Source: Bacteroidota bacterium
Lineage (GTDB): Bacteria > Bacteroidota > Bacteroidia > Flavobacteriales > Flavobacteriaceae
Direction: 5' to 3'
Assembly (NCBI GenBank): GCA_018829465.1
Contig: JAHJTN010000012.1
Span: forward strand, 1 to 64,000
DNA length: 64,000 nt
Shown piece after piece: positions 34,698 through 44,700 of this stretch. The stretch's first letter is position 1. Every line of letters starts with the position of its first letter. Both the position numbers and the translations under genes were made by a program. The notes under the pieces are model-generated. The model was not told where the DNA came from. It did not search any database and was given only the letters and a program-made list of their open reading frames with translations.

Positions 34698-35324
34698 ATG
34701 TCGGGAATTTTAGATTTAATTCAAAGCGATTTAGGCAAACAAATGATTGGCGGCATCAGTAGCCAAACCGGAACATCGAGAGACAAAACAGCCGATGTGC
34801 TTTCTATGGCACTTCCTTTGTTGACAGGAGCCCTGCAAAAAAATGCGAATTCACCCCAAGGGGCAGCAAGTTTATTGGGCGCACTGGGTAAACACGACGG
34901 AAGCTTACTCGACAATCTTGGCGGTTTGTTTCAAGGTGGGGTTGATGATGAAGTGGTCAAAGACGGTGCGGGCATACTCGGTCATTTACTGGGTGGCAAA
35001 CAGGCTCCTGTTGAAAATGCATTGAGTCAAAAAACAGGTGTAAGTGCAGGTCAAATTTCACAAATACTCAAAATTGCCGCACCACTTGTCATGGCTTATC
35101 TTGGTAAACAATCGCGTCAAAACAACGTGAGTACGCCCGATGCACTGGGAGGTCTTTTAGGAAGCCTGTCCGGAGGTTCGCAATCGAATTCCAACCAAAG
35201 TGTTATCACATCGCTTTTAGATGCAGACGGAGATGGCAGCGTAATAGACGACATAGCCGGTATGGCAATGGGTAAGAAAAAAGGTGGTTTGGGTGGTATG
35301 CTCGGTGGTTTGTTTGGCAAGTAA
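34698..35324 (+). CDS. DUF937 protein
   Basis: A 208-aa protein, Gly/Ala/Leu-rich, of the DUF937 family. It has two related halves with ISSQTGTSRDKTADVLSMALPLLTGAL (about 17-45) and LSQKTGVSAGQISQILKIAAPLVMAYL (about 110-137), short helical repeats ending in Gly-rich linkers. Near the C terminus DADGDGSVIDDI is a calcium-binding EF-hand/dockerin-type loop, followed by a GLGGMLGGLFGK tail. The ATG at 34698 is chosen because it begins the usual family start (MSGILDLI); a TTG at 34680 overlaps the promoter box. Function unknown. Confidence 0.85.
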   Translation: MSGILDLIQSDLGKQMIGGISSQTGTSRDKTADVLSMALPLLTGALQKNANSPQGAASLLGALGKHDGSLLDNLGGLFQGGVDDEVVKDGAGILGHLLGGKQAPVENALSQKTGVSAGQISQILKIAAPLVMAYLGKQSRQNNVSTPDALGGLLGSLSGGSQSNSNQSVITSLLDADGDGSVIDDIAGMAMGKKKGGLGGMLGGLFGK

Positions 35325-35423
35325 GCTACCTTGCGTATTTGCGGTTACATTTAGATCAAACCGTTTTCTGTCAAATAATTTACCTTGTTTTTTTCTCAAA
35401 TCGAACCCATTTTATCTATAAAA

Positions 35424-35447
35424 AAAAGCCCGCGCAAACGGGCTTTT
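35424..35447. terminator. Bidirectional terminator between DUF937 and sodB
   Basis: AAAAGCCCG and CGGGCTTTT form a perfect 9-bp stem around GCAAA-type loop sequence, with A-run before and T-run after, so it can serve both convergent genes. Confidence 0.85.
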
Positions 35448-35466
35448 ATCATTTTAAGCAATCTGC

Positions 35467-36075
35467 TTATTTGAATTGTTCAAATTTATCTGCAACGGCT
35501 TTCCAATCAATCACGTTGTAGAAAGCGGCAATATAATCGGGCCGGCGATTTTGGTAGTTCAAGTAATATGCGTGTTCCCAAACATCAATACCCAATATGG
35601 GTGTACCGCCGCAACCCACGCCGGGCATAAGCGGATTGTCTTGGTTGGGCGTGGCGCAAAGATCTACTTCGCCTCCTTTGTGTACACAGAGAAAAGCCCA
35701 TCCGGAACCAAATTGTGTGGCTGCAGCCTTTGAAAATGCTTCTTTAAAGGCGTCAAACGAACCGAATTTTTTATCAATGGCAGCTGCCAAAGCTCCGGAA
35801 GGTTTACCGCCGCCGTTAGGGCCCATGATTTCCCAAAACAAACGGTGGTTGTAAAATCCGCCCCCGTTGTTGCGCACAGCTTTGTTGTTCAAATCTAAGT
35901 TTGTGAGGATTTCCTCTATGGATTTGCCTGCAAGAGGCGTTCCTTCCACAGCGGCGTTGAGGTTGTTGGTGTAGCCGGCGTGGTGTTTGGAATGGTGAAT
36001 TTCCATAGTACGGGCGTCAATATGAGGTTCCAACGCGTCATAAGCGTAGGAAAGTTTAGGGAGTTCGAAAGACAT
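35467..36075 (-). CDS. sodB: Superoxide dismutase, Fe/Mn type
   Basis: A 202-aa SOD converting superoxide to hydrogen peroxide and oxygen. [14 protein letters not shown] (about 27-40) carries the first metal ligands, [13 protein letters not shown] the second, and [13 protein letters not shown] (about 165-177) the Asp and His that complete the site. No signal peptide, so cytoplasmic. Fe or Mn use cannot be decided from sequence alone. It converges on the DUF937 gene at a shared terminator. Confidence 0.96.
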   Translation of the reverse strand: MSFELPKLSYAYDALEPHIDARTMEIHHSKHHAGYTNNLNAAVEGTPLAGKSIEEILTNLDLNNKAVRNNGGGFYNHRLFWEIMGPNGGGKPSGALAAAIDKKFGSFDAFKEAFSKAAATQFGSGWAFLCVHKGGEVDLCATPNQDNPLMPGVGCGGTPILGIDVWEHAYYLNYQNRRPDYIAAFYNVIDWKAVADKFEQFK

Positions 36076-36117
36076 ATGAGTACAATTTTAAAGTGTTAAA
36101 AAATATTTTAATTCTTT

Positions 36118-36147
36118 CAAAGGTACAGAGAATCTGATGGATTTAAA
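36118..36147 (-). promoter_or_regulatory. Promoter of sodB
   Basis: Minus strand: TACCTTTG (36125-36118) is a full match to TAnnTTTG. The upstream box is weaker (TTTA at 36147-36144, 18-bp spacer). The leader to the ATG at 36075 would be about 35 bases. Confidence 0.55.
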
Positions 36148-36198
36148 AATACTTAATTCTTATAGAAATATTAAAAATCTCTATATTGCATTCATCTT

Positions 36199-39100
36199 AT
36201 GGCAAACCATCCTTCATTTCTCGTTTACGATGCATCGGCCGGGTCGGGCAAAACCTACACCTTGGTTAAAGCTTATCTCAAAATTGTGCTTGGCAACAAA
36301 GAAGACGACAGTTTTAGAAACATACTGGCCATCACTTTCACCAACAAAGCAGCAGCAGAGATGAAGGCGCGGATACTGAAAAACCTAACTGCACTTGCAG
36401 ATGTCAGCCAACCACAAGATACACAACTTTTAGAATCGCTTGCGCACGAATTGCAAATCACCGTTTCTGATCTCAGAAAAAAAGCGGCGCGGGTATTGCA
36501 TGCCCTGTTGCACAATTACGGCCTGTTTGAAGTGTCCACCATTGATGCCTTTACCGTTAAAATTGTGCGAACTTTTGCGCGCGATTTACGCCTGTCGCAC
36601 GGCTTTGAAATAGATTTGGACACCCAACGCCTCTACGAAAAAGTGATAGAACTACTCTTTAGAAAAGTGGGCGAAGACAAAGTGTTAACCGATTTTATGG
36701 TTCAATATGCCTTAGAGGAAATAGACGAGAGCAAAACTTGGGATATCAGCAAAAATTTAATGGAAGTCGCTACAAAATTAGACTACGAGAACATCAGCGA
36801 ACAAGTTGAAAAACTGACGGGCAAAACCGTGGAAACTTTTACAAAATTCATCAACCTGTTGTTTGAAAAACATTCGGAGCAAGTGGCCATCATCGAACAA
36901 AAGGCGCTAGCTTTTTTTGAACTTATCAATAAGCATCAACTTGATGAAAAAGACTTTTACAGAAGTTGGATTCCCATCCATTTTAAGAGCTTGTTAAATA
37001 ATCTTGATAAGGTGAACTACGAAGCGGTTTGGAAACAAAAATTCCCGGATACCGATTTTTACACAAAGACCACAGCCGCCGACAAAAAAGCGCGCATCGA
37101 CAGCCTGCGCGATGAAATTGCTGTACTTTTTGAGGAAAGCAAATCGGCCTATGCCCTACTGTATTTGATAAAAAAGCTTTTGGTGTCCACCAGGCCCAAA
37201 GCCGTGATTAGTTTGCTAAATGACCTCTACAAAACTTATAAAAAAGAACAAGAAATTGTTACGCTCACCGAAGCCAATCAAATCATCTGGAACGAGGTGC
37301 GCAACCAGCCTGTACCCTTTATTTACGAAAGGCTCGGTCAGCGTTATCGGTATTTTTTTATCGACGAATTTCAGGACACTTCTGTGCGACAGTGGCAAAA
37401 TCTGATTCCACTTTTGGGGCACACGCTATCCGTTTCGCACGATGCGCAAATACCCGGACAAGTGATGCTGGTGGGCGATGCCAAACAGTCTATTTACAGG
37501 TGGCGCGGTGGCGAACCGCATCAGTTTATGGATCTTTGTAGAGGCAAAACACCCTATCCTGGCATTATACCAACACATCAAATACTCGAAAAAAACTACA
37601 GGAGCTATCGTGAGATTGTAAGCTTCAACAACCAATTTTTCACATTTATTTCTACATGTTTTAACCAAAAAATGTACAGCGATTTGTATGTGTTGGGAAA
37701 TAAACAGTTGCCCGTGAAGGAACAAGTCGGCTATGTATCTGTGCGATTTTCTGAAGGCCTAGTGGCCGAAGTGAATAAAACACACTGCCTCCAAGTGTTA
37801 GATATTATCCACTCTAGCTTGGAATTGGGCTTTGCGCTGAGCGATATTTGTATTTTGGTTCGAACCAACAAAAACGCAACCCAGATGGCCCATTTTTTAA
37901 AACAAAACCGGGTGCCGCTCATTTCTGCCGACTCTTTGTTGTTGGCAAACGATCCTGCGGTTTGTTTTCTGATAGCTTGGTTGCGGCTTTTTGAAGATCA
38001 AACCCATCAGGAAGCCTATTACGAGGTTTTGGAATATTGGGCAATGCACAAATTAGAAGCCGGTGGGGACAGACACGATTTTATTTCGAAACATTTACAA
38101 ACAGAACCGACGACGTTTTGGAAAGCCTTCGCAGCAAACGAAGAAACCGTGAGTTTTGAAAATGTCCTTTCCGATCCACTTTACGCAGCTACAGAAAGTA
38201 TTGTCAGCCATTTTGATTTGTGTAGAACGCCCAACGCCTATGTGCGTAAATTTCTGGATGAAATCCATTTGTTTTGCCTAAAAGATTATGCCACTACCCA
38301 CGATTTTTTAACATATTGGGACTATAAAAAGGAAAAACTCAGCCTTACCGGCGGCAGCGCCGACGCCGTTCGTATTATGACAATACACAAGGCCAAAGGA
38401 TTGGAATTTCCTGTAGTGATTCTTCCGTTTGCCCATCAGAATCTTCGCGTTGATAATCACATATGGATAGACCTACCCGAAGGTGATTGGGCAGGTTTTA
38501 AAGAAATGGAAATCGGTTTAACCAAAGAAGCCACCAACCTTAACCCCGCTTGGCACGAAACCTATGAACATCTCAAACAACAGACCTATTTTGATGAATT
38601 CAACAATATGTATGTTGCGCACACCCGCGCTGTAGCTGAACTGCACATACTTACTGCCGAAGAAAAAGCGGTGTCTGATCTTCAAAAACCAACGCGCACA
38701 AACGGAATTTACGCTGCTTTTTTTAGTGAAAACCAACAATATAAGACTGGGGAAGGTTTTTATGAAATTGGCCGTCGCACCGCGTTTGTTAAAGACGAAA
38801 AAGGGAAAGAAAACCTGTCTCCTGAGGTGTGGTTCAACAAAAGTAAAAATCCCGGCCTGCACGCCGTTGCCACGCAGGCATCGCGTCTTTGGGTAGGCGA
38901 CCGAGATGCAGCTGTGGCCCAAGGAAATTTGATACATTTCATCATGGCCGATGTACAAACGCATCAGGATATTGATCGTGCTATTGACCGTGCCGTTTCT
39001 TCAGGCTTGCTGGAAAATGACAAAGAAAACCAAACCAGAAAACTGCTTCAGGAACTGGTAACGCATCCAAAGATATCCTATAGTTTTACTGTTGATAATG

Positions 39101-39336
39101 AGGTGTATAACGAGCGTGATTTGATCAGCGCGGATAAAAAATTACTGCGTCCCGATAGGTTGTCTATACAGCACAACGAAGTCACTATTATTGACTACAA
39201 AACCGGCATCGCCAAGCCCGAATACCACCATCAAGTGAATGAATATGCAGCCGTTTTAGCAGAAATGAACCTCTCGGTAACAAAAAAATGGTTGGTATAT
39301 CTCAACGAAAACATAGATGTTGTGGAAGTCGTATAA
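36199..39336 (+). CDS. AddA-like UvrD-family helicase-nuclease
   Basis: A 1045-aa protein. N-terminal Walker A DASAGSGKTYTLVKAYL (about residues 9-25) and FTNKAAAEMKARIL (motif Ia) start a UvrD/Rep superfamily 1 helicase. FIDEFQDTS (motif II), GDAKQSIYRWRGG (III), and VRIMTIHKAKGLEFPVVILPF (V) follow. The C-terminal part is a RecB-type PD-(D/E)XK nuclease: RPDRLSIQHNEVTIIDYKTG. This is the AddA/RecB layout for double-strand break repair. No AddB-type partner is adjacent. Confidence 0.92.
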   Translation: MANHPSFLVYDASAGSGKTYTLVKAYLKIVLGNKEDDSFRNILAITFTNKAAAEMKARILKNLTALADVSQPQDTQLLESLAHELQITVSDLRKKAARVLHALLHNYGLFEVSTIDAFTVKIVRTFARDLRLSHGFEIDLDTQRLYEKVIELLFRKVGEDKVLTDFMVQYALEEIDESKTWDISKNLMEVATKLDYENISEQVEKLTGKTVETFTKFINLLFEKHSEQVAIIEQKALAFFELINKHQLDEKDFYRSWIPIHFKSLLNNLDKVNYEAVWKQKFPDTDFYTKTTAADKKARIDSLRDEIAVLFEESKSAYALLYLIKKLLVSTRPKAVISLLNDLYKTYKKEQEIVTLTEANQIIWNEVRNQPVPFIYERLGQRYRYFFIDEFQDTSVRQWQNLIPLLGHTLSVSHDAQIPGQVMLVGDAKQSIYRWRGGEPHQFMDLCRGKTPYPGIIPTHQILEKNYRSYREIVSFNNQFFTFISTCFNQKMYSDLYVLGNKQLPVKEQVGYVSVRFSEGLVAEVNKTHCLQVLDIIHSSLELGFALSDICILVRTNKNATQMAHFLKQNRVPLISADSLLLANDPAVCFLIAWLRLFEDQTHQEAYYEVLEYWAMHKLEAGGDRHDFISKHLQTEPTTFWKAFAANEETVSFENVLSDPLYAATESIVSHFDLCRTPNAYVRKFLDEIHLFCLKDYATTHDFLTYWDYKKEKLSLTGGSADAVRIMTIHKAKGLEFPVVILPFAHQNLRVDNHIWIDLPEGDWAGFKEMEIGLTKEATNLNPAWHETYEHLKQQTYFDEFNNMYVAHTRAVAELHILTAEEKAVSDLQKPTRTNGIYAAFFSENQQYKTGEGFYEIGRRTAFVKDEKGKENLSPEVWFNKSKNPGLHAVATQASRLWVGDRDAAVAQGNLIHFIMADVQTHQDIDRAIDRAVSSGLLENDKENQTRKLLQELVTHPKISYSFTVDNEVYNERDLISADKKLLRPDRLSIQHNEVTIIDYKTGIAKPEYHHQVNEYAAVLAEMNLSVTKKWLVYLNENIDVVEVV

Positions 39337-39338
39337 TC

Positions 39339-40004
39339 ATGGAAAGTCCTAATTTACAAGCGTATTTAGAAAAAATGCTCACCGCCGAAAGAAAAGAAAA
39401 ATTTCGGGAAATATTGGCCTACCGAACCAAGCACTTTACTGTTGCGTTGGAAGATGTGTACCAAATGCACAATGCGAGTGCCGTCATCAGAAGTTGTGAT
39501 GTATTCGGCATACAAGAGGCGCATTTAATAGAAACCAAATATGCCAAAAGAATCGATAAAAACATTGCGATGGGTGCCCAAAAGTGGGTAGATGTGCAGT
39601 CTTACGACAGTATTCAAAATTGTATAGACCGTTTAAAATCTGAAGGATATCGCATTGCTGCTACCACACCTCATGGCAACAGTATGTTGTTGGACGATTT
39701 AGATATCAACCCCAAAACCGCCTTCTTTTTTGGCACCGAAAAAAATGGACTGAGCTCGCAAATCATGGCGCAATCAGACCTAAGGGTAAAAATTCCGATG
39801 TTTGGCTTTACAGAAAGTCTCAACGTGTCGGTTTCTGTGGCTATTGTTTTGAATCAATTACGAAAAAGACTCAACGAATCAGACATCCGTTGGCAACTCA
39901 CCGAAGCGGAGAAAGCGGAAAAACAACTTGATTGGACCAAAAAATCTATCAAAAATGTCGATGCCATCATCGCGCGTTTTTTAAGCGAACATTCCACTTC
40001 CTAG
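39339..40004 (+). CDS. trmH: TrmH-type tRNA 2'-O-methyltransferase
   Basis: A 221-aa SPOUT methyltransferase, probably modifying G18 of tRNA. The knot-forming motifs are present: NASAVIRSCDVFGI (1), FFFGTEKNGLSS (2) and IPMFGFTESLNVSVSVAIVL (3). The ATG at 39339 lies 2 bp after the stop of the helicase gene, which supports cotranscription; an in-frame upstream start at 39288 would lie inside that gene. The 3' end overlaps the convergent lycopene cyclase by 24 bp. Confidence 0.94.
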   Translation: MESPNLQAYLEKMLTAERKEKFREILAYRTKHFTVALEDVYQMHNASAVIRSCDVFGIQEAHLIETKYAKRIDKNIAMGAQKWVDVQSYDSIQNCIDRLKSEGYRIAATTPHGNSMLLDDLDINPKTAFFFGTEKNGLSSQIMAQSDLRVKIPMFGFTESLNVSVSVAIVLNQLRKRLNESDIRWQLTEAEKAEKQLDWTKKSIKNVDAIIARFLSEHSTS

Positions 40005-41153
40005 TCGCTTCCAAAAAGCTTGTATAAAAGGGCGTTTGGGGCAACTCCAAATGATTTGAAAATCTTCCCAAAGCGTGGTTTGCTCATCTAAAAAGCGCAA
40101 AACTTTTTCGGGTTTGTTTTTTTGAAAAATCGCTGAAAAAATTTCACTGCCTAAAGCATTATTTTTGTGTAATACATCTAAAATCAACAAATCGTAAAAA
40201 TTGAAACGGCTTTTTCTGTAAAAATGGGTGAAATCATTTTGGGTATCGAGAAAGGACATCAATTTGTCTGTTTCTCTGTCTGTTTTGCTGAATGTAAACC
40301 CTGTGGAAGCTTTAGTCCAACCTCCTGCCGTGCCAATGTACAATACATTTTGGGTGTTTTTTTGGTGGAATGGAAACGCCGTCATTGGGATATCTCCCTG
40401 TTCTTTTTCTAAGATTTCAAACTTGCCGCTTTTGTTTTTTTTCAAATAGCTTTGTATGGCCGTTTCATATTCGGATGCGGTCAATAGATCTTCCGAAAAA
40501 AGGGTGTATTCTACCAAGGCTTCCTGCGGAGAAAAAGGCAAGACATACATAAAACGGGTATTCCCATTTTGGGGCACAGAAAAATCCATAAAAGTCATAA
40601 AGTCCGGATCAAATATTGGGTTTTCCGTGCGAACAAACCAACCTTTAAAATGCTGTTTGAGATAGGGAAATTGCTGTTGTTTTTTGATGTCATCGGCTGA
40701 CCAAAGACTCGAAAAAACTTTAGTAGCGGTCACTACGCCGGATGCTTTTGTGCTGATTTTTACCTGATTGCCTCGGTCATCAATTTTTTGAACAAGGTCT
40801 GTCAAAAAGAAAACATTGGATTGGGCTTGTAAAGTAGATAAGACATGATGGTAAAAGTCGGAAGCCTGTATCATTTGATAGGTAAACGGGCTCAGGTTGA
40901 GTCGCAGCAAGCCGCGATCTGATTTAAAAAAAGCACCATTCCATTGTTGTTTGACAAGTGCGGACCATCTGCTATCGGGTTTTTGCCAAAAGCACCAAGT
41001 GCGGTCGTTTTTATCTTTGGTTGAACCATCAATCAGCAAAATGCGCTTATCGCCAAAACCCTGTTTTTGTATCAATTTGTAGGCGAGCATCAAGCCGGCC
41101 AAACCGCTTCCGGCTATGGCAAAGTCGAAATGTTGGTTAGCTATAGATTTCAT
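39981..41153 (-). CDS. crtY: Lycopene beta-cyclase
   Basis: A 390-aa flavoprotein that cyclises the ends of lycopene to give beta-carotene. The N-terminal Rossmann FAD motif is DFAIAGSGLAGLMLAYKL (about 10-27), followed by the family mark DRTWCFW (about 50-56). YIGTAGGWTKASTGFTFSKT (about 275-294) matches the second conserved cyclase block. No other carotenoid gene is next to it. It converges on trmH with a 24-bp overlap. Confidence 0.93.
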   Translation of the reverse strand: MKSIANQHFDFAIAGSGLAGLMLAYKLIQKQGFGDKRILLIDGSTKDKNDRTWCFWQKPDSRWSALVKQQWNGAFFKSDRGLLRLNLSPFTYQMIQASDFYHHVLSTLQAQSNVFFLTDLVQKIDDRGNQVKISTKASGVVTATKVFSSLWSADDIKKQQQFPYLKQHFKGWFVRTENPIFDPDFMTFMDFSVPQNGNTRFMYVLPFSPQEALVEYTLFSEDLLTASEYETAIQSYLKKNKSGKFEILEKEQGDIPMTAFPFHQKNTQNVLYIGTAGGWTKASTGFTFSKTDRETDKLMSFLDTQNDFTHFYRKSRFNFYDLLILDVLHKNNALGSEIFSAIFQKNKPEKVLRFLDEQTTLWEDFQIIWSCPKRPFIQAFWKRLGSGMFA

Positions 41154-41210
41154 ACAGAAAACCCACAGATAAACTGTGGGTTAGAATTTTTTTTTAAAAA
41201 ATAGCCCAAT

Positions 41211-41654
41211 TTAGGCAGAAAACCATTGAGCCCAAGGGATTCTACTCAGTACCAACAACAACGCCAAACCGTAAAAAACGGCTATGGTTTTGAACTTGGC
41301 TACATCGGTTGTTTTCTTTTTGTGTTTGGAAAATCCAATGGTGATAAGCACGATGGCTATAACCATAGTCAGCGGATGCTCGACCAAAAAAAGTCTGAGT
41401 GTAGCGTCTTTCATTACTGTTCCCATGCCACTGTTGGCCAAAATATCAAAATAGGGGGAAACAAAATAAAGCGCAATGGCAATCAGCAACTGAATATGCG
41501 AAAAAATAAGTGCAAACAAGGGTATTCTCAAGTCTTTTTGAGCATAGGCTCTTTTGCTGGCTAAACCGCTAAATGCGTTGATGGTGGCTACGATGAGTAC
41601 GAGAAGTACAAGGTAAGCCCAATAGGAGTGAATGGTTTGTAAATTTGAATACAT
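41211..41654 (-). CDS. Small four-helix membrane protein
   Basis: A 147-aa protein with four predicted membrane helices (about residues 12-29, 47-65, 92-107 and 122-140). Histidines lie in or near helices (HSYWAY; FSHIQLLIA; VEHPLTMVIA), which could bind haem, and related flavobacterial proteins are sometimes called cytochrome B-like. That assignment is weak. Followed on its strand by the crtY gene after 57 bp. Confidence 0.7.
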   Translation of the reverse strand: MYSNLQTIHSYWAYLVLLVLIVATINAFSGLASKRAYAQKDLRIPLFALIFSHIQLLIAIALYFVSPYFDILANSGMGTVMKDATLRLFLVEHPLTMVIAIVLITIGFSKHKKKTTDVAKFKTIAVFYGLALLLVLSRIPWAQWFSA

Positions 41655-41700
41655 GATGAGGTAAAATTAAACTTTCTCAAATATATACATAAACCATAAA

Positions 41701-41727
41701 AAAACCACGCCTATAGGCGTGGTTTTA
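41701..41727. terminator. Terminator after the Oar-like receptor gene
   Basis: A perfect 11-bp stem, AAAACCACGCC with GGCGTGGTTTT, and a TATA loop. It lies 20 bp after the receptor's stop (minus strand), and its T-run on that strand makes it a normal rho-independent terminator. Confidence 0.85.
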
Positions 41728-41746
41728 CATTCTAACGCTAAAACTC

Positions 41747-44700
41747 TTATTTGAAGATGTATCGGATACCCAATTGCATCTGCCATCTTGAGCTTTGAAT
41801 ACCGGAATCGTCTAGTTGCTCAATGCCGTTTGCAACAGCAGTCGGATTAAAACTAAACACCGGATTTTCGCCGGCTGTTTCGGTTCTGATCAATCCTATG
41901 TTTCCGGGAACAAATTTCTTACGACCCCAATCTTTATTCAACATATTGGTGAAGTTAAAAATGTCAGCAGAGAACTGTAAGGTGTGATTTTTACCAAAAG
42001 CATTGATAGAAAAATCCTGCATGAATTTTAAGTCAACGATATCGCTCCACGGTCCTTGTGTGCCATTTCTTTCGGCAAATTTACCCCTACGGCTATTGAG
42101 GTAGGAATCTCCCCTGATAAAGGCATCCAAAGCGGCCCACTGCTCGGCAGCGGTCAAACCGTTGGCGCCTTCAAGAAGGGTAATCTCGCTGGCATTTCTA
42201 GGAATGTAAATTAAAGCATTGTCGCGTGAGTCGTCATTCAACAAATCACGTCCTTCCTGATACACATAGGAGAAAGGCGAACCCTCTGATCCTTCGTAGA
42301 ACAGACCAATGGTTGTTTTTAGGTTTTTGGTCCATACATGTTCATAAGAGACGTTGGCTATAACTCTGTGTCCGGGTGAAAAATCAGAAATGGTAGTGGG
42401 TAAGTTGGAGTTTTTACCATTTACCGTTTGCTGGTTTCTCCACTGAGAGCTGTTTTGAGAAGATGTACCGTCAAAAATTGCTTCGGCGCGGCCAAATGTC
42501 CAAGAAACCGAACCTTGGAAACCTCTGTAGAATGGCTTGCTTAAAGTAACGGCTACATTGTATGAATAGCCTTCGTCGGTATTGGAAGCCAAGTAAATAC
42601 CGCCAAATCTTCTATCAATGGCATTTCTGGAAAAAATGGGTCTTCTGCCAGGGCCATTAGTAAAACCAACCGGTCCGCCAATATTAAGATTTTCATAGAA
42701 AACAGCTTGCAAATTTTCGTTGTAAACAAAATCTGTACTTAAAACCAAATCCCAAATAGGTAGTTTTTGGTCAACAGCGATGTTGGTTTTAAACACTTGA
42801 GGCAATTGGAAGTCCGGTGCGAATAAATCGATGTTACCACCGGTTCCTCCAGTTCCCGGTTCTACACTCACTTGTTGGGTATTGACGTCAGGGTTGAAGA
42901 AAATAGGATCGTCAAAATCGCGCTCTGTACTGAAACCGGCTGTTACGCCATTGTTGTTGTAGGTACCACCAGGCCATACCAAAGGCAAACGAGAGGTAAA
43001 TACGCCAAAACCTCCACGGATTTGGGTAGATCGGTTTCCAAATACGTCCCAGTTAAAACCTACACGGGGTGCTATATGAAGGTTGGTATCTATACCTTTG
43101 CCTACACGTGCGCCTTGAAGATCTTTCCCGGCTGCTGTGAGCAATCGAACCGTTTCTGTGTTAAAGACTTCATTTTCGATACCGTCCCTCCAATAGGGTA
43201 CATCTATTCTAACGCCCAAACTCAACTTAAAATTATCTGTGATGTTCCAGTCGTCTTGGATGTAAGCGGCCAATTGAGAAGTTGCAAATTCGGCAGCACC
43301 TGTAGAATCATCCCCTACCGATCTTGGTCCGAGTAATGAATAGCCAATTTGAAAAGCATCCGCTGGTTGATTCGTCAAAAAATCGTTTAAATTACTAAAC
43401 GTATAGGTACCAAAGTTGTTACCAAAAAATACGTTTTTCATCTCGGCGTATTCGAAGCTACCTCCAATGGTAATGGTGTGCGCTCCGGAGTAAATTTCGA
43501 AGTTGTTGGTGATGGTAAAAATCTCCTGTTCCAACAAGTTGGCAGTTGAGAAAGGCTCCGCACCAAAAACAATATTTCCTGCACCATCTTGTATGGTAAC
43601 CGATGGAAATGGAGAGCCCTGCGGATCTCTGTCGTCATCTACTTTTGTGTAACCAAATACAAAGTTGTTGGCAAACTTATCGCCAAAGCGAGAGTTGAGT
43701 TCAAGCGCAGATGAATTGGTTTCTGTATCAAAAAATTCTGAGCCATTGAGGAATTGGATGCTTCTATTCGCAGATCTGCGTGCTTCCAAATTTTCGGCTT
43801 GCACATAGCTGTGTCGCAATGACAATTTGTGGTCACGATTGATGTTCCAGTCTATTTTAGCGATGATTTTGTCGCTTTGTAAGGTTGCCGTTGAATTGTC
43901 AAAACTACCGGGGTTGTATCCAAATTGTGTGTTGAGAAAGTTAGACAAACCTTGCAAATCTGCCAGAGACGAATCCCCTTGATAGTTGCTAAAGTTGAAA
44001 GGTTGTGCGGTCTCATCATCTTGGTTTTCATAGTTTATAAAAACAAATAATTTGTCTTTGATAATAGGACCACCAATTCTAAAACCTGTAGTTTCGGCTG
44101 AAAAATCACTCAAACGCTCTCTGGAGTCGCCTTCATTAACCAAACCGCTGGGTGTTTTGCCTGCTAGGCTTTCATCGCGGTAGAAGTAATAGGCAGATCC
44201 TTCCCAGTTGTTGGTACCTGAACGGGTAACAGCGTTGATAGAACCACCTGCAAAACCGGAGTTTTTCACGTCAAAGGGCGCAACTTGCACCTGAAAAGTT
44301 TCAATGGCGTCTACAGAAAAAGGATTCACACCTGTTTGGCCGCCATTGGTACCGGAACCTGCCAGACCAAAAACGTCGTTGTTTACAGCACCATCAATAT
44401 AAATGGCATTGTAGCGGTTGTTTTGTCCACTGATGGAAATGGAAAACCCATCTACACCTTCTCTGATGCTGGCTTGGGGAGTCAGCCTGACAAAATCGGC
44501 AATAGAACGAGATGCCGCAGGAATGTTTTGAATGTCCCTTTGGGAGATAACGGTTTCTGCACCGTTTCGTCCGGAGCTAAACAAACCATTTCGTTCAGCC
44601 ACCAATTCGATTTCATCTAATTGATTCACGGCTTCTTGCATCTGTTTGCTGATTCTTCTGTTTTCACCCAATTGAAGGAAAACATCTGTGGCAACAGCTG

